NCBI RefSeq assembly: GCF_018408855.1
Contig: NZ_AP024323.1
Location: 124,001-188,000, forward strand
DNA from: Caballeronia sp. NK8
GTDB taxonomy: Bacteria > Pseudomonadota > Gammaproteobacteria > Burkholderiales > Burkholderiaceae
Length of the DNA: 64,000 bases
Direction of reading: 5' to 3'
Below are positions 21,123 to 32,709 of the stretch, piece by piece (position 1 is the stretch's first letter; the number at the start of each line of letters is the position of its first letter). The position numbers and the translations under genes were made by a program. The notes beneath the pieces are model-generated. The model was not told where the DNA came from and made no database searches. It saw nothing but the letters and a program-made list of their open reading frames with translations.

Positions 21123-22190
21123 ATGAAGATTGCAGTTCTGCCCGGCGACGGGATCGGTCCGGAAATCACCGCCGAAGCGGTCAAGGTCCTGAACGCGCTC
21201 GGCGAGAAGTTCGAGCTGGAAGAAGCGCCCGTCGGCGGCGCGGGCTACGAGGCGAAGGGCCATCCGCTGCCCGATTCGACGCTGGCGCTCGCGAAGGAAG
21301 CCGATGCGATCCTGTTCGGCGCGGTCGGCGACTGGAAGTACGACAAGCTCGAACGCGCGCTGCGTCCGGAGCAGGCGATTCTCGGCCTGCGCAAGCATCT
21401 GCAGCTTTTCGCGAACTTCCGTCCGGCGATCTGCTATCCGCAATTGACGGGCGCGTCGTCGTTGAAGCCGGAGATCGTGTCGGGTCTCGATATTCTCATC
21501 GTCCGCGAACTGAACGGCGACATCTACTTCGGCGCGCCGCGCGGCCTGCGTGAAGCGCCGGACGGCCCGTTCGAAGGCGCGAAGGAAGGCTTCGACACGA
21601 TGCGCTATTCCGAGCCCGAAGTGCGCCGCATCGCGCACGTCGCGTTTCAGGCGGCGCAGAAGCGTCAAAAGAAGCTGACGAGCGTCGACAAGGCCAACGT
21701 GCTCGAAACGTCGCAACTGTGGCGCGACACGATGATCGACGTCGCAAAGGAATATCAGGACGTCGAGCTGTCGCACATGTACGTCGACAACGCCGCGATG
21801 CAACTGGTGAAAGCGCCCAAGGCGTTCGACGTCGTCGTGACCGGCAACATGTTCGGCGACATCCTGTCTGACGAGGCCGCCATGCTCACCGGTTCCATCG
21901 GCATGTTGCCGTCGGCGTCGCTCGACAAGAACAACAAGGGCTTGTACGAGCCGTCGCACGGGTCCGCGCCGGACATCGCGGGCAAGGGCGTCGCCAATCC
22001 GCTCGCGACCATCCTTTCCGCCGCGATGATGCTGCGCTATTCGCTCGGCAAGACCGAGCAGGCCGATCGCATCGAAAGCGCGGTCAAGAAGGTGCTGGAG
22101 CAGGGCTATCGCACCGGCGATATCGCCACGGCGGACGGCCGAGTCGTCGGCACGAAGGAAATGGGCGATGCGGTGCTGAAGGCGCTGTAA
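21123..22190 (+). CDS. leuB: 3-isopropylmalate dehydrogenase
   Basis: A 355-residue NAD-dependent enzyme oxidatively decarboxylating 3-isopropylmalate. Motifs are [19 protein letters not shown], the substrate arginine region [29 protein letters not shown], and the Asp-rich metal site [14 protein letters not shown] before [13 protein letters not shown]. It is the last gene of leuCDB and is followed by a terminator. leuA is not in the window. Confidence 0.97.
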   Translation: MKIAVLPGDGIGPEITAEAVKVLNALGEKFELEEAPVGGAGYEAKGHPLPDSTLALAKEADAILFGAVGDWKYDKLERALRPEQAILGLRKHLQLFANFRPAICYPQLTGASSLKPEIVSGLDILIVRELNGDIYFGAPRGLREAPDGPFEGAKEGFDTMRYSEPEVRRIAHVAFQAAQKRQKKLTSVDKANVLETSQLWRDTMIDVAKEYQDVELSHMYVDNAAMQLVKAPKAFDVVVTGNMFGDILSDEAAMLTGSIGMLPSASLDKNNKGLYEPSHGSAPDIAGKGVANPLATILSAAMMLRYSLGKTEQADRIESAVKKVLEQGYRTGDIATADGRVVGTKEMGDAVLKAL

Positions 22191-22195
22191 GCGCC

Positions 22196-22246
22196 GAAAA
22201 GACGATCGGCGGTTGCAAGCTAAAGCGCGGCCGATCGTCTCTTTTT
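22196..22246 (+). terminator. Rho-independent terminator of leuCDB
   Basis: A perfect 11-bp stem, AGACGATCGGC (22200-22210) and GCCGATCGTCT (22230-22240), with a 19-base loop, is followed by CTTTTT and preceded by an A run. Confidence 0.85.
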
Positions 22247-22574
22247 ACCGATGTTCGCGCACGATCCGCACGATTTTCACACGCGTGCCGCAAGCGCGTG
22301 ACGAAAACATCGGGTTATCGTGTATATTCTTTGGTCATGGCGAAGAACTCTCAATTCTCTCTGGATTCCATCGGACGCGGCTCAAACGTCGTCGCGACGG
22401 AACTCGCCATCAGCACGCGCATCGACGCGGTCAAACGCGTCCTGAAAACGCGCATTACGAAAATCTCCATCAAAGCGATCACGATTCGCTGATCGTCCCT
22501 CGTGTCCGAGCGTCTTCCCCGCGCGGCCACGCCGGGTAAAGATGCGGGGAAGCGTCCACTAGGAAAGGTTAGTC
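22247..22574 (+). other. leuB-asd spacer with probable asd promoter and leader
   Basis: After the leuCDB terminator this stretch holds no gene I can support. TATATT at 22322-22327 is a possible -10. That would leave a leader of about 240 bases before asd, in which a 51-codon frame (22337-22492) is open but lacks a ribosome site and recognisable content. AGGAAAGG immediately precedes the asd ATG. Confidence 0.4.
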
Positions 22575-23696
22575 ATGAACGTAGGTCTCGTTGGTTGGCG
22601 CGGCATGGTCGGCAGCGTCCTGATGCAACGCATGCAGCAGGAAGGCGATTTCGACTTGATCGAACCGGTGTTCTTCAGCACCAGCAATGCGGGCGGCAAC
22701 GCGCCGTCGTTCGCCAAGAACGAGACAAAGCTCAAAGACGCGACGAGCATCGACGACCTGAAAAAGTGCGACGCGATCATCACGTGCCAGGGCGGCGACT
22801 ACACCAACGACGTGTATCCGAAGCTGCGCGCGGCGGGCTGGAAGGGCTACTGGATCGACGCGGCCTCGGCGCTACGCATGAAGGACGACGCGGTCATCAT
22901 CCTCGATCCGGTGAACCTGGACGTCATCAAGGATTCGCTCGTGAAGGGCGGCCGTGACTTCATCGGCGGCAACTGCACGGTCAGCCTGATGCTGATGGCG
23001 CTCGGCGGCCTGTTCCGCGAGAACCTCGTCGAATGGACGACCGCGATGACCTATCAGGCCGCCTCGGGCGCGGGCGCGCAGAACATGCGCGAACTGCTGC
23101 AGCAGATGGGCGTGCTCTACGGTGCGGCGAAGGAAGATCTGGCGGACCCGTCGTCGGCGATTCTCGACATCGATCGCCGCGTGCTCGCCGCGATGAACGG
23201 CGAGCGCATGCCCGTCGACAACTTCGGCGTGCCGCTCGCCGGCTCGCTGATTCCGTGGATCGACAAGGATCTCGGCAACGGCATGTCGAAGGAAGAGTGG
23301 AAGGGCGGCGCGGAAACCAACAAGATTCTCGGCAAGCCGGCCATGGGCGCGCCGGGCTCGATTCCCGTCGATGGCCTCTGCGTGCGTATCGGCGCGATGC
23401 GCTGCCACTCGCAGGCGCTCACCGTCAAGCTCACGAAGGACGTGCCGCTGGACGAAGTGCACGGCATCCTCGCATCGGCGAACGACTGGGTGAAGGTCGT
23501 CCCGAACGAGCGCGACGCGTCGATTCGCGATCTCTCGCCGGCAGTCGTCACGGGCACGCTGACGGTGCCGGTCGGCCGTCTGCGCAAGCTGGCGATGGGC
23601 GGCGAATATCTGTCCGCATTTACTGTCGGCGATCAACTGTTGTGGGGCGCGGCCGAACCGCTGCGCCGCATGCTGCGCATTCTGCTCGACAAGTAA
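22575..23696 (+). CDS. asd: Aspartate-semialdehyde dehydrogenase
   Basis: A 373-residue NADPH-dependent enzyme reducing aspartyl phosphate, the branch point to lysine, threonine, methionine and diaminopimelate. It shows [19 protein letters not shown] at the nucleotide site and the catalytic cysteine in [15 protein letters not shown] (near residue 135). [17 protein letters not shown] and the histidine-bearing [17 protein letters not shown] follow. Length is that of the Gram-negative form. A terminator follows, so it is probably monocistronic. Confidence 0.97.
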   Translation: MNVGLVGWRGMVGSVLMQRMQQEGDFDLIEPVFFSTSNAGGNAPSFAKNETKLKDATSIDDLKKCDAIITCQGGDYTNDVYPKLRAAGWKGYWIDAASALRMKDDAVIILDPVNLDVIKDSLVKGGRDFIGGNCTVSLMLMALGGLFRENLVEWTTAMTYQAASGAGAQNMRELLQQMGVLYGAAKEDLADPSSAILDIDRRVLAAMNGERMPVDNFGVPLAGSLIPWIDKDLGNGMSKEEWKGGAETNKILGKPAMGAPGSIPVDGLCVRIGAMRCHSQALTVKLTKDVPLDEVHGILASANDWVKVVPNERDASIRDLSPAVVTGTLTVPVGRLRKLAMGGEYLSAFTVGDQLLWGAAEPLRRMLRILLDK

Positions 23697-23731
23697 AGTA
23701 AACTACGCGCCTGGAAGCGCGTGCCAGCATG

Positions 23732-23766
23732 AAAAGCGTCGCTTCTCGCGGCGCTTTTTTGTTTTC
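23732..23766 (+). terminator. Rho-independent terminator of asd
   Basis: AAAAGCGTCG (23732-23741) pairs with CGGCGCTTTT (23749-23758) with one G-U pair and a seven-base loop, continuing into TTGTTTTCG. It lies over the first possible ATG of the fimV frame and argues against that start. Confidence 0.85.
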
Positions 23767-23845
23767 GCGTCGTTTTGTTGCAAAGCTGTGTCGGCCGAGC
23801 CGTTTTCGCCGTACGTTTCAATTTTTTGCCGGACCCGGAGCCTCA

Positions 23846-25858
23846 ATGATCCAACGACCTCGCCGGTCTCTCCTTTCGTCATCGCGTGCGGCGCTCGCCG
23901 CGACAGGTTTCGCCGTATGCGCGATGTTCTGGGCGAATCCCGGCGATGCGCTCGCCCAGGCGAGCAGCGCGGCGGCGCCGGGCGCGACGGGGCAGACGTA
24001 CGCGGTCAAGCCGGGACAGTCGTTGAGCGATATCGCTGGCGAGCTCACTGGATCGAAGGACCGCGACGTACGCGCGCGTGCTGCGCGTGCGCTGTTCGAC
24101 GCCAATCCGAGCGCGTTCGGAAATCACGATATCAACAAGCTGAAACTCGGCGCCGTGCTGAACGTGCCGGCCGATCTGGGTGGGGCGACGGCTGCGGCTT
24201 CCCCTTCCGCGCCCGCCGAAACGCCCGCTCCGGCTCCTGCGCCCGCTCCGGAAGCCGCGGCACCGGTATCGGAGAGCGCAGCGCCAGCGGCGCCCGCATC
24301 CGCCATCGAGCCGCATGCGAGCGCGCCTGCGGAGGTCGCCTCCGCGCCGGAGCCACAGCCCGAGGCCGCGTCTGCGACGCAGGCTCCAGCGAGTGCGCCA
24401 GCCAGCGCGGCGCCCGCATCCGCGAGTCATCAAGGCGCGACCGCCGCGACGATCGGCCTGACGCCGTTCATCGTTGCGATCGTGCTGGTGGTGATCGGTG
24501 CGCTGCTGCTCAGGATGCGCCGTCGCAAGCGGCGCGCGGCAGCGAGCGGCGACCTCGATCGCACTCCGCGAACCTTCTCCAGCCTCGAAGAAGCGCAAGC
24601 CGATGCGGCCGCGCGCAACGAAGCGCTTCGCAAGGAGCGTGAAGCTGCGGCGGTGAGTGCGGGCGTCGGCGCTGCAGCCGCGACGGCAGCGAGCGTCGAG
24701 AGCGAATTGCCGCCGACGACCGAATCGAAGCCCGCAGAGCAACCGGCTCGCGATGAGCCGTTCGCGCCCGTCGCGCCCGCGGCTCGACACGCCGACTTCG
24801 TTCCGCCCTTGCCCGAAGCCCCCGCAGCCGACGCCGGCGCGCACGAGCCGCACCTTCGCGAAATCGAGGCGCGCGAGGCGGCCCGCCTCGAGGCCGAGAA
24901 ATGGGAAAACGAGGAACGCGAAGCCGCGGCACGTCAGGCAGCCGCGCAGGAGGCCGAGGAGCGCGAGATTCGTGCGCGCGAAGCCGCTGCGCGAGAAGCG
25001 CTCGCCCATCAAATGGCTACCCGCGAAGCCGAGCAGCGCGAGGCCGAATTGCGTCAGGTGACCGAGCGCGAGGAGCAGTCGCGCGACGCCGCCGCACGCG
25101 AGATCATCGCGCGCGAAGCCGAGTTGCGGGAATTGCAGGCGCGCGCCGCGGAAGAGCAGGCTGCCGAGCAGCGTGCCGCCGAGCAGCGCGACATCGAGGA
25201 ACTGGCCGCGCGCGAAGCGGAAAAATCGGGTATCGCGCCGGACGAGGAGCCGGTGCTCGCGCATCGCTTTCCGATGCCGAAGTTCCCGCAGGACGCGATT
25301 CAGGCGCTGGGTTCGCTCGAAATGGAACTGCCGCCGCGCATGGAACTGACGATCAAGCCGCCCGCGATCACGGAGCCGGCCACGCTGGCCTCGCCGCCGG
25401 CTGAGCTTGCGCCGCCGCAGGAGGCGCATCCGAAGGCGCTTCAACAAGTGCCGTCCTTGTCGCAACCGATCGAACAGGCGCCGTTCGTCCCGCAACCGGT
25501 GGCGCGGCCCGATCCGGCGCAACCGCCGCAATCGCAGGCGCAGTCCGTCGCTTCGCAGATCGAAGCCGGCACGGCCGGTGCGGCGTCGGTGGCAGGCTTG
25601 GGCGCGACGAGATTCGGGCCGCTGAGCCTCGATTTCGATCTCGGCGCGGCGTCGAGCACCACCGAGCCGATTCCCGCCCTCACGCCGGCGCAACTCGCGA
25701 CCATCGCGCGCAACAAGCTCGAATTGGCCGCCGAGTACATCGAGTTGGGCGATCTCTCGGGCGCGCGCACCTTGCTGCAGGAAGTGATCGAGTCGAACGA
25801 TCCGGCGACGCGTCAGCAGGCCGCCACGCTCCTGTCGACGCTCGCGCCGCATTCCTGA
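23846..25858 (+). CDS. fimV: FimV/HubP-like polar peptidoglycan-binding membrane protein
   Basis: A 670-residue protein. The N-terminal signal segment is followed by a LysM-like peptidoglycan domain ([20 protein letters not shown], ending [12 protein letters not shown]), a long Ala/Pro/Ser-rich periplasmic linker, and one membrane helix ([19 protein letters not shown]) before RRRKRR. A long charged helical region with repeated AREA units follows. The C-terminal FimV helical domain is [21 protein letters not shown] start at ATG 23846 with CGGAG upstream, since longer versions begin inside the asd terminator. FimV proteins organise the cell pole, pili and motility. It overlaps truA by one base. 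Confidence 0.85.
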   Translation: MIQRPRRSLLSSSRAALAATGFAVCAMFWANPGDALAQASSAAAPGATGQTYAVKPGQSLSDIAGELTGSKDRDVRARAARALFDANPSAFGNHDINKLKLGAVLNVPADLGGATAAASPSAPAETPAPAPAPAPEAAAPVSESAAPAAPASAIEPHASAPAEVASAPEPQPEAASATQAPASAPASAAPASASHQGATAATIGLTPFIVAIVLVVIGALLLRMRRRKRRAAASGDLDRTPRTFSSLEEAQADAAARNEALRKEREAAAVSAGVGAAAATAASVESELPPTTESKPAEQPARDEPFAPVAPAARHADFVPPLPEAPAADAGAHEPHLREIEAREAARLEAEKWENEEREAAARQAAAQEAEEREIRAREAAAREALAHQMATREAEQREAELRQVTEREEQSRDAAAREIIAREAELRELQARAAEEQAAEQRAAEQRDIEELAAREAEKSGIAPDEEPVLAHRFPMPKFPQDAIQALGSLEMELPPRMELTIKPPAITEPATLASPPAELAPPQEAHPKALQQVPSLSQPIEQAPFVPQPVARPDPAQPPQSQAQSVASQIEAGTAGAASVAGLGATRFGPLSLDFDLGAASSTTEPIPALTPAQLATIARNKLELAAEYIELGDLSGARTLLQEVIESNDPATRQQAATLLSTLAPHS

Positions 25859-26661
25859 TGCGTATTGCACTGGGCGTTCAGTACGACGGTTCGGCGTTTT
25901 GCGGCTGGCAGTCGCAGCCGCACGGCAAGACGGTCCAGAACGAACTGGAGCGCGCGCTCGCCGCGTTCGCGCAGACGCCGCTGCAGACGGTCGTCGCCGG
26001 GCGCACGGACACGGGCGTGCATGGGCTCGGTCAGGTCGTCCATTTCGATACCGATCTCGATCGCACGGCGTTCTCGTGGGTGCGCGGCACGAACGCGTTT
26101 CTGCCGGACACGGTCGCCGTGCAATGGGCGAAGCCGATGCCCGACGATTTTCACGCGCGCTTCGCCGCCTTCGAACGGACCTATTTCTACGTTCTATACG
26201 TCAATCCGGTGCGTTCGCCGATGCTGTCGAAACGCGCGGGCTGGGTGCATACGCCGCTCGATGCAGGCGCGATGCGCGATGCGGTTGCGTGTCTGATCGG
26301 CGAGCACGATTTTTCGTCGTTCCGCGCGGCCGATTGCCAGTCGAAAACGCCGGTGAAGCATCTCCATCAGATCGACGTGCGCGAGCAGGGCGATTTCATC
26401 CACTTCCGTTTTCGCGCCAACGCGTTCCTGCATCACATGGTGCGCAACCTGATGGGATGTTTCGTCGCGATCGGGCGAGGCCGTCACCCGGCTTCCTGGA
26501 TGGCAGATGTACTCGCCGCACGCGACCGCCGCGCCGCCGCGCCGACCTTCATGCCCGATGGGCTGTATCTGGCTGAGGTCGGCTATCCTGAACGCTTCGC
26601 GGTGCCGCCGCCGCACATCGCCAGCATGCCCTGGAGCGCCATCTGGGCCGAGCCGAAATGA
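25858..26661 (+). CDS. truA: tRNA pseudouridine(38-40) synthase
   Basis: A 267-residue enzyme isomerising U38-40 of the tRNA anticodon arm. The start [20 protein letters not shown], catalytic aspartate in [15 protein letters not shown] (about residue 53-61), and [15 protein letters not shown] near the C terminus are diagnostic. Its ATG overlaps the fimV stop (TGATG), and its stop overlaps the trpF start (ATGA). Confidence 0.96.
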   Translation: MRIALGVQYDGSAFCGWQSQPHGKTVQNELERALAAFAQTPLQTVVAGRTDTGVHGLGQVVHFDTDLDRTAFSWVRGTNAFLPDTVAVQWAKPMPDDFHARFAAFERTYFYVLYVNPVRSPMLSKRAGWVHTPLDAGAMRDAVACLIGEHDFSSFRAADCQSKTPVKHLHQIDVREQGDFIHFRFRANAFLHHMVRNLMGCFVAIGRGRHPASWMADVLAARDRRAAAPTFMPDGLYLAEVGYPERFAVPPPHIASMPWSAIWAEPK

Positions 26662-27326
26662 CAGAACGAGATTTGCATCGCACCCGCATCAAGTTGTGCG
26701 GACTGTCGCGCGTCGAGGACGTGCAGCACGCCGTCGCGCTCGGCGCGGATGCCGTGGGCTTCGTGTTCTATCCGTCGAGCCCGCGCTCTGTGAGCGTCGC
26801 GCAGGCGGTCGAACTGGCGCGGCAGGTGCCGCCGCTGGTATCGGCGGTCGGGCTTTTCGTGAATGCGACGCCCGAGTGGATTCGCGAAGTCACGTCGAAC
26901 GTGCCGCTTTCCCTGCTGCAATTTCACGGCGACGAAACCCCGGAGCAATGCGAGGAACTCGCGGCGATTGCGGGTTTATCCTATTGGCGCGCGCTGCGAA
27001 TTGGGGCTGATGCGTCCACAAGCCATTTGATAGAATCGTCTCTCAAGTTCAAAGCCGCAGGCGGTCTTCTGCTCGACGCTCTCGTCGAGGGCTTCGGCGG
27101 CGGTGGAAAGGTATTCGATTGGTCACTTATCCCAACAGATCTCGGGCATCGGGCCGTTTTGAGTGGTGGGTTGAACGCGCAAAACGTCAGTGACGCCATT
27201 CGGCGTGTGCGCCCGTACGCGGTCGATGTCTCGAGCGGCATCGAAGTGCCGGGCGCCAAGGGCGTGAAAGATCCCGCCCGAATGGCGGCATTCGTGCGCG
27301 CGGTGCGCGAGGCGGATGCCGGGTGA
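26658..27326 (+). CDS. trpF: Phosphoribosylanthranilate isomerase
   Basis: A 222-residue TIM barrel catalysing the Amadori step of tryptophan synthesis. Motifs are [20 protein letters not shown] with the catalytic cysteine, [26 protein letters not shown], the catalytic aspartate in [11 protein letters not shown], and [18 protein letters not shown]. It overlaps truA by four bases and precedes trpB by 49. Confidence 0.96.
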   Translation: MTERDLHRTRIKLCGLSRVEDVQHAVALGADAVGFVFYPSSPRSVSVAQAVELARQVPPLVSAVGLFVNATPEWIREVTSNVPLSLLQFHGDETPEQCEELAAIAGLSYWRALRIGADASTSHLIESSLKFKAAGGLLLDALVEGFGGGGKVFDWSLIPTDLGHRAVLSGGLNAQNVSDAIRRVRPYAVDVSSGIEVPGAKGVKDPARMAAFVRAVREADAG

Positions 27327-27375
27327 TTCGAACGCGGGCCGCGCTGCCGGTCCGCGTAACCGAGAGAGTGACGCA

Positions 27376-28569
27376 ATGTACAACTTGCCAGACGAAAGAG
27401 GCCATTTCGGCCAATATGGAGGCGTGTTCGTCTCCGAAACGCTCATCCACGCGCTCGATGAATTGCGCGTCGCGTATGAAGCGGCACAAAAAGATCCCGA
27501 ATTTCTCGCCGAATACGAGTACGAGCTCAAGCATTACGTGGGCCGTCCGTCGCCGATCTATCACGCGAAGCGCTGGAGCGAAATGCTCGGCGGCGCGCAG
27601 CTTTACCTGAAGCGCGAAGACCTGAATCACACCGGCGCGCACAAGGTGAACAACGTGATCGGTCAGGCGCTGCTCGCCCGCAAGATGGGCAAGCCGCGCG
27701 TGATCGCCGAAACGGGCGCGGGTCAGCACGGCGTGGCGACGGCGACGATCGCCGCGCGCTTCGGCATGGAATGCGTGGTCTACATGGGCTCGGAAGACGT
27801 GCGTCGTCAGGCCGCGAATGTCTATCGGATGAAGCTGCTCGGCGCGACGGTCGTGCCGGTCGAATCCGGTTCGAAGACCCTCAAGGACGCGCTCAACGAA
27901 GCCATGCGCGACTGGGTGACGAACGTCGAGAATACGTTCTACATCATCGGCACGGTGGCGGGTCCGCATCCCTATCCGATGATGGTGCGCGACTTCCAGC
28001 GCGTAATCGGCGACGAATGCCGCGTGCAGATGCCGGAAATGACCGGTCGCCAGCCGGATGCGGTGATCGCCTGCGTGGGCGGAGGATCGAACGCGATGGG
28101 CATTTTTTATCCGTATATCGACGATAAAGACGTCAAGTTGATCGGCGTCGAAGCGGCGGGCGACGGCATCGATACCGGACGTCATGCGGCGTCGCTGATG
28201 GGCGGCAGCCCCGGCGTGCTGCACGGCAACCGCACGTATCTGCTGCAGGACGAGAACGGGCAGATCATAGAGACGCATTCGGTCTCGGCCGGTCTCGACT
28301 ATCCGGGCGTCGGTCCGGAGCACGCGTGGCTGAAGGACGCGGGGCGCGCGGAATACGTCGGCATCACCGACGAAGAAGCGCTCAAGGCGTTCCATGACTG
28401 CTGCCGCATCGAGGGCATCATTCCGGCGCTGGAATCGAGCCACGCGCTCGCCTACGGCGCGAAGCTCGCGAAAACGCTGCCGCGCGACAAGGTGCTGCTC
28501 GTCAATCTGTCGGGCCGGGGCGACAAGGACATGCACACGGTCGCGGAGCGATCGGGCATCCAGTTCTGA
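27376..28569 (+). CDS. trpB: Tryptophan synthase beta chain
   Basis: A 397-residue PLP enzyme joining indole and serine. It starts [19 protein letters not shown] and has the PLP lysine in [29 protein letters not shown], and the phosphate-binding [14 protein letters not shown] use ATG 27376 with GAGAG upstream. An upstream in-frame ATG at 27316 lies inside trpF. It forms the alpha2-beta2 complex with TrpA, here separated from it by a DNA methylase gene. Confidence 0.97.
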   Translation: MYNLPDERGHFGQYGGVFVSETLIHALDELRVAYEAAQKDPEFLAEYEYELKHYVGRPSPIYHAKRWSEMLGGAQLYLKREDLNHTGAHKVNNVIGQALLARKMGKPRVIAETGAGQHGVATATIAARFGMECVVYMGSEDVRRQAANVYRMKLLGATVVPVESGSKTLKDALNEAMRDWVTNVENTFYIIGTVAGPHPYPMMVRDFQRVIGDECRVQMPEMTGRQPDAVIACVGGGSNAMGIFYPYIDDKDVKLIGVEAAGDGIDTGRHAASLMGGSPGVLHGNRTYLLQDENGQIIETHSVSAGLDYPGVGPEHAWLKDAGRAEYVGITDEEALKAFHDCCRIEGIIPALESSHALAYGAKLAKTLPRDKVLLVNLSGRGDKDMHTVAERSGIQF

Positions 28570-28580
28570 GCGCCTGATAG

Positions 28581-29456
28581 ATGCGTACCGTCATCGACGA
28601 GCCGTTGTCCGCAGGCGCGCTTCAGGGCGCCGGCAGCGACATCCGCAACCGCGATTTTCTGGCCGATGCCGCGAACATTCCCGACGCGTCGATCGATCTG
28701 ATCGTCGCGGATCCGCCCTATGGTCTGGGGAAGGATTACGGGAACGACTCGGACATGCTGTCCGGCGACGCTTTTCTGGAGTGGACGTATCGCTGGCTGG
28801 ATCTGGCGATCCCGAAGCTCAAGCCGAGCGGCTCGCTGTACATCTTCTGCACCTGGCAATATTCGCCCGAACTGTTCGTGTTCCTGAAGCGTCGTCTCAT
28901 GATGATCAACGAGATCGTTTGGGACCGGCGCGTGCCGAGCATGGGCGGAACGACGCGTAAATTTACGTCAGTGCACGATAACATTGGCTATTTCGCGGTA
29001 TCGAAGGATTATTACTTCGATCTCGATCCGGTCCGCATCCCCTACGACGCAGAGACGAAAAAGGCGCGTTCGCGCAAGATTTTCGAAGGCAGCAAGTGGC
29101 TGGAGCTCGGTTACAACCCGAAGGACGTCTGGTCGGTGTCCCGCCTGCACAGGCAGCACGCGGAGCGCGTGGATCATCCCACGCAAAAGCCGCTGGAAAT
29201 CGTCGAGCGCATGGTCCTCGCGAGTTGTCCGCCGGGTGGCCGCGTGCTCGATCCGTTCATGGGCAGCGGCACGACCGGCGTCGCGTGCGCGCGTCACGGG
29301 CGGCAGTTCATCGGGTATGAGATCAACGCGGACTACTGCGCGATTGCGGAAAGCCGCGTCGCGCAAGCACGGGCCGCGCGACTCAGCCCGGATGAACCGG
29401 TTCGCGCGCGCCGCAAAACGCTTCTTGTCACCGACACCGCTCAAGCTGCCAAATAG
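28581..29456 (+). CDS. Orphan beta-class adenine-specific DNA methyltransferase
   Basis: A 291-residue N6-adenine methylase. The catalytic motif [15 protein letters not shown] (Asp44-Tyr47), precedes the SAM motif [20 protein letters not shown] (near residue 225), with the target-recognition region between. This order defines the beta class (CcrM-like group). [15 protein letters not shown] is also present. No restriction gene adjoins it. It begins 11 bases after trpB and ends about 75 before trpA, so it is transcribed with tryptophan synthase. From memory, Burkholderia carry an orphan methylase at this position linked to GTWWAC methylation; the recognition site here is not readable from sequence. 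Confidence 0.88.
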   Translation: MRTVIDEPLSAGALQGAGSDIRNRDFLADAANIPDASIDLIVADPPYGLGKDYGNDSDMLSGDAFLEWTYRWLDLAIPKLKPSGSLYIFCTWQYSPELFVFLKRRLMMINEIVWDRRVPSMGGTTRKFTSVHDNIGYFAVSKDYYFDLDPVRIPYDAETKKARSRKIFEGSKWLELGYNPKDVWSVSRLHRQHAERVDHPTQKPLEIVERMVLASCPPGGRVLDPFMGSGTTGVACARHGRQFIGYEINADYCAIAESRVAQARAARLSPDEPVRARRKTLLVTDTAQAAK

Positions 29457-29530
29457 CGCCTTTTTCGTTGCTGATCGCGTCAGATGCATACAGAAGCATC
29501 GACGCTAACGAACGTTTACGAGAATTTCTC

Positions 29531-30334
29531 ATGTCCCGTATCAAGCAAACTTTTGCGGCCCTGGCCGCGCAGGGAAAGAAAGGTCTGATCCCGTTCATCA
29601 CGGCGGGCGACCCGAATCCGGAGCAGACGGTCGAATTCATGCACGCGCTGGCGAAGGGCGGCGCGGATGTCATCGAACTCGGCGTGCCGTTTTCCGATCC
29701 GATGGCCGATGGCCCCGTCATCCAGCGCTCGTCCGAGCGCGCGCTCGCGCGCGGCGTGACGCTGAAGAGCGTGCTCGCGGATGTCGCGCGCTTTCGCGAA
29801 ACCGATGACAAAACACCCGTCGTGCTGATGGGCTATGCGAATCCGATCGAGCGCATGGGCGCCGATGCGTTCGCGAAAGCCGCGCAGGAAGCGGGCGTCG
29901 ACGGCGTGCTGGTGGTCGATTACCCGCCCGAGGAAGCGATCGAATTCGGCGAGAAGATGCGCGCCGCCAGCATCGATCCGATCTTCCTGCTCGCTCCCAC
30001 ATCGACGGACGATCGCATCGCGGCGGTCGGCAAGATCGCGAGCGGCTATGTCTACTACGTATCGCTGAAGGGCGTGACCGGCGCGGCAAATCTGGACGTT
30101 TCCAGCATCGCGAGTAAAATCCCGGCCATCAAGTCGCATGTGCCCCTGCCGGTTGGCGTCGGTTTCGGCATTCGCGATGCCCAGACCGCGCGCGCCGTCG
30201 CCGATGTCGCGGACGCCGTCGTCATCGGCAGCCGCCTCGTGCAACTGCTCGAAGAGGCGAAACCGGACGCCGCGGCTGCGTCGCTGACGAGCTTCATCGC
30301 CGAAATTCGTCAGGCGCTCGACGCCGCACAGTAA
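29531..30334 (+). CDS. trpA: Tryptophan synthase alpha chain
   Basis: A 267-residue TIM barrel splitting indole-glycerol phosphate. Motifs include [18 protein letters not shown], the catalytic glutamate in [19 protein letters not shown], the catalytic aspartate in [25 protein letters not shown], and the phosphate-binding [13 protein letters not shown]. The start is ATG 29531 ([11 protein letters not shown]). An upstream in-frame ATG at 29468 adds non-conserved residues. It is followed by accD after 70 bases. Confidence 0.97.
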   Translation: MSRIKQTFAALAAQGKKGLIPFITAGDPNPEQTVEFMHALAKGGADVIELGVPFSDPMADGPVIQRSSERALARGVTLKSVLADVARFRETDDKTPVVLMGYANPIERMGADAFAKAAQEAGVDGVLVVDYPPEEAIEFGEKMRAASIDPIFLLAPTSTDDRIAAVGKIASGYVYYVSLKGVTGAANLDVSSIASKIPAIKSHVPLPVGVGFGIRDAQTARAVADVADAVVIGSRLVQLLEEAKPDAAAASLTSFIAEIRQALDAAQ

Positions 30335-30404
30335 AATACGCGCCGCCGCGGGCCGTCCGATTCGGACGTGCGCCGCGCGGCGACCGATCAGTCAAGGAAA
30401 AACG

Positions 30405-31277
<873 letters not shown>

Positions 31278-31298
31278 GTTGCTGATTTTGCAGCGCTG

Positions 31299-31342
31299 CG
31301 CCGCGCGAGAGCCCTACGGTTTTCGCGCGGCGTTTTGCTTTT
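31299..31342 (+). terminator. Rho-independent terminator between accD and folC
   Basis: The perfect 10-bp stem CGCCGCGCGA (31299-31308) and TCGCGCGGCG (31323-31332), loop of 14 bases, is followed by TTTTGCTTTT. It ends 15 bases before the folC ATG, so folC needs read-through or a promoter in this small spacer. Confidence 0.88.
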
Positions 31343-31356
31343 CTCCGATCTCGAAA

Positions 31357-32667
31357 ATGAACACTTTCCCCACTCTCGACGCCTGGCTCGCACATCTGGA
31401 AGCGGCGCATCCGGTCGGCATCGACATGGGCCTCGCGCGCATCGGCAAGGTGAAGGACGCGCTCGGCCTGCATTTCGATTGTCCGGTCATCACGGTCGGC
31501 GGCACGAATGGCAAGGGCTCCACGTGCGCGATCATCGAAACGATTCTGCTGCGTGCGGGCTATCGCGTCGGCTGCCATACGTCGCCGCATCTGCTGTCGT
31601 TCAATGAACGTGCGCGTATCGATGGCGCCGAAGCCAGCGACGCCGAGCTGCTCGAGCATTTCGAGGCGGTGGAAAAGGCGCGCGCGAGTCTCGCGGAGCC
31701 GGTTTCTCTGACTTACTTCGAATTCACGACGCTCGCGATCCTGCATCTGTTCGCCTCGCGCGGGCTCGACGCGGTGGTTCTCGAAGTGGGGCTGGGCGGG
31801 CGTCTGGACGCGGTGAATATCGTCGATACGGACTGCGCGGTGATCACGAGCATCGATATCGACCACACGGACTATCTCGGCGATACGCGCGAGAAGATCG
31901 GTTTCGAGAAAGCGGGGATTTTCCGGCAGGGCAAGCCCGCCGTGTGCGGCGATCCTTCTCCGCCGCAGAGCCTCATCGATCACGCCGAAGCGGTCGGCGC
32001 GGACCTGTGGCTCGTCGGACGCGATTTCCGTTACGAAGCGCAGCCGGGCAACGAGCGCCAGCAATGGAGCTATATCGGACGTGAGCAGCGGCGCTCGGCC
32101 CTGGCCTATCCGGCGCTGCGCGGCGCGAATCAACTGATCAATACATCGGCGGCGCTGGCGGCGCTCGAAGCGCTGCGCGCGCGCCTGCCGGTATCGGCGC
32201 AGGACATTCGTCTCGGCCTCGCCAATGTCGAGTTGCCGGGCCGGTTTCAGGTGCTGCCGGGCAAGCCGCAGATCATTCTCGATGTCGCGCACAATCCGCA
32301 CGCTGCCGCCGTTTTGTCGCAAAATCTCGGCAACATGGGCTATTTTCCGTACACGTACGCAGTGTTTGGCGCCATGCGCGACAAGGACATTGAAGGCGTC
32401 GTGAATCAGCTGAAAGGCGAGATCGATCACTGGAACGTCACCGCACTGCCGACGCCGCGCGCTGCCTCGGCGGAGCAACTGGAGCACGCATTGCGCGATG
32501 CCGGTGTCAACGATGGCCCCGACAGCAGCGTTTTCCGGTTTGAAACGCCGGCCGCAGCTTTTCAAGATGCTTTAGGCCGTGCCTCCGAAAATGATAGAAT
32601 CTTGGTCTTCGGCAGTTTCTACACGGTAGCAGGCGTCATGGCCTACCGTAAGTCGCAGCATCACTGA
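31357..32667 (+). CDS. folC: Dihydrofolate synthase / folylpolyglutamate synthase
   Basis: A 436-residue Mur-ligase-fold enzyme adding glutamate to dihydropteroate and folates. The P-loop is VITVGGTNGKGSTCAIIETI, followed by THLLSFNERARID-like SPHLLSFNERARIDG, VLEVGLGGRLDAVNIVDTD, and C-terminal ILDVAHNPHAAAVL. The start is ATG 31357 (MNTFPTLDAWL). Upstream codons fall in the terminator. It is followed by the SPOR gene after 42 bases. Confidence 0.94.
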   Translation: MNTFPTLDAWLAHLEAAHPVGIDMGLARIGKVKDALGLHFDCPVITVGGTNGKGSTCAIIETILLRAGYRVGCHTSPHLLSFNERARIDGAEASDAELLEHFEAVEKARASLAEPVSLTYFEFTTLAILHLFASRGLDAVVLEVGLGGRLDAVNIVDTDCAVITSIDIDHTDYLGDTREKIGFEKAGIFRQGKPAVCGDPSPPQSLIDHAEAVGADLWLVGRDFRYEAQPGNERQQWSYIGREQRRSALAYPALRGANQLINTSAALAALEALRARLPVSAQDIRLGLANVELPGRFQVLPGKPQIILDVAHNPHAAAVLSQNLGNMGYFPYTYAVFGAMRDKDIEGVVNQLKGEIDHWNVTALPTPRAASAEQLEHALRDAGVNDGPDSSVFRFETPAAAFQDALGRASENDRILVFGSFYTVAGVMAYRKSQHH

Positions 32668-32709
32668 GCAGCATCACCCAGACGGTCGGCCGTCAGCACC
32701 AAGCGATAC

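Noticed and set aside
22337..22492. 51-codon frame between leuB and asd
   Set aside because: No ribosome site and no recognisable content. It could be a leader peptide, but nothing in the sequence supports regulation.
24840..25230. Repetitive AREA-type units in fimV as a CRISPR or tandem-repeat array
   Set aside because: The repeats are in-frame, irregular at DNA level and encode a charged helix typical of FimV.
28581..29456. Methylase as part of a restriction-modification system
   Set aside because: No endonuclease gene lies within the neighbouring trp and acc genes, so it is treated as an orphan methylase.
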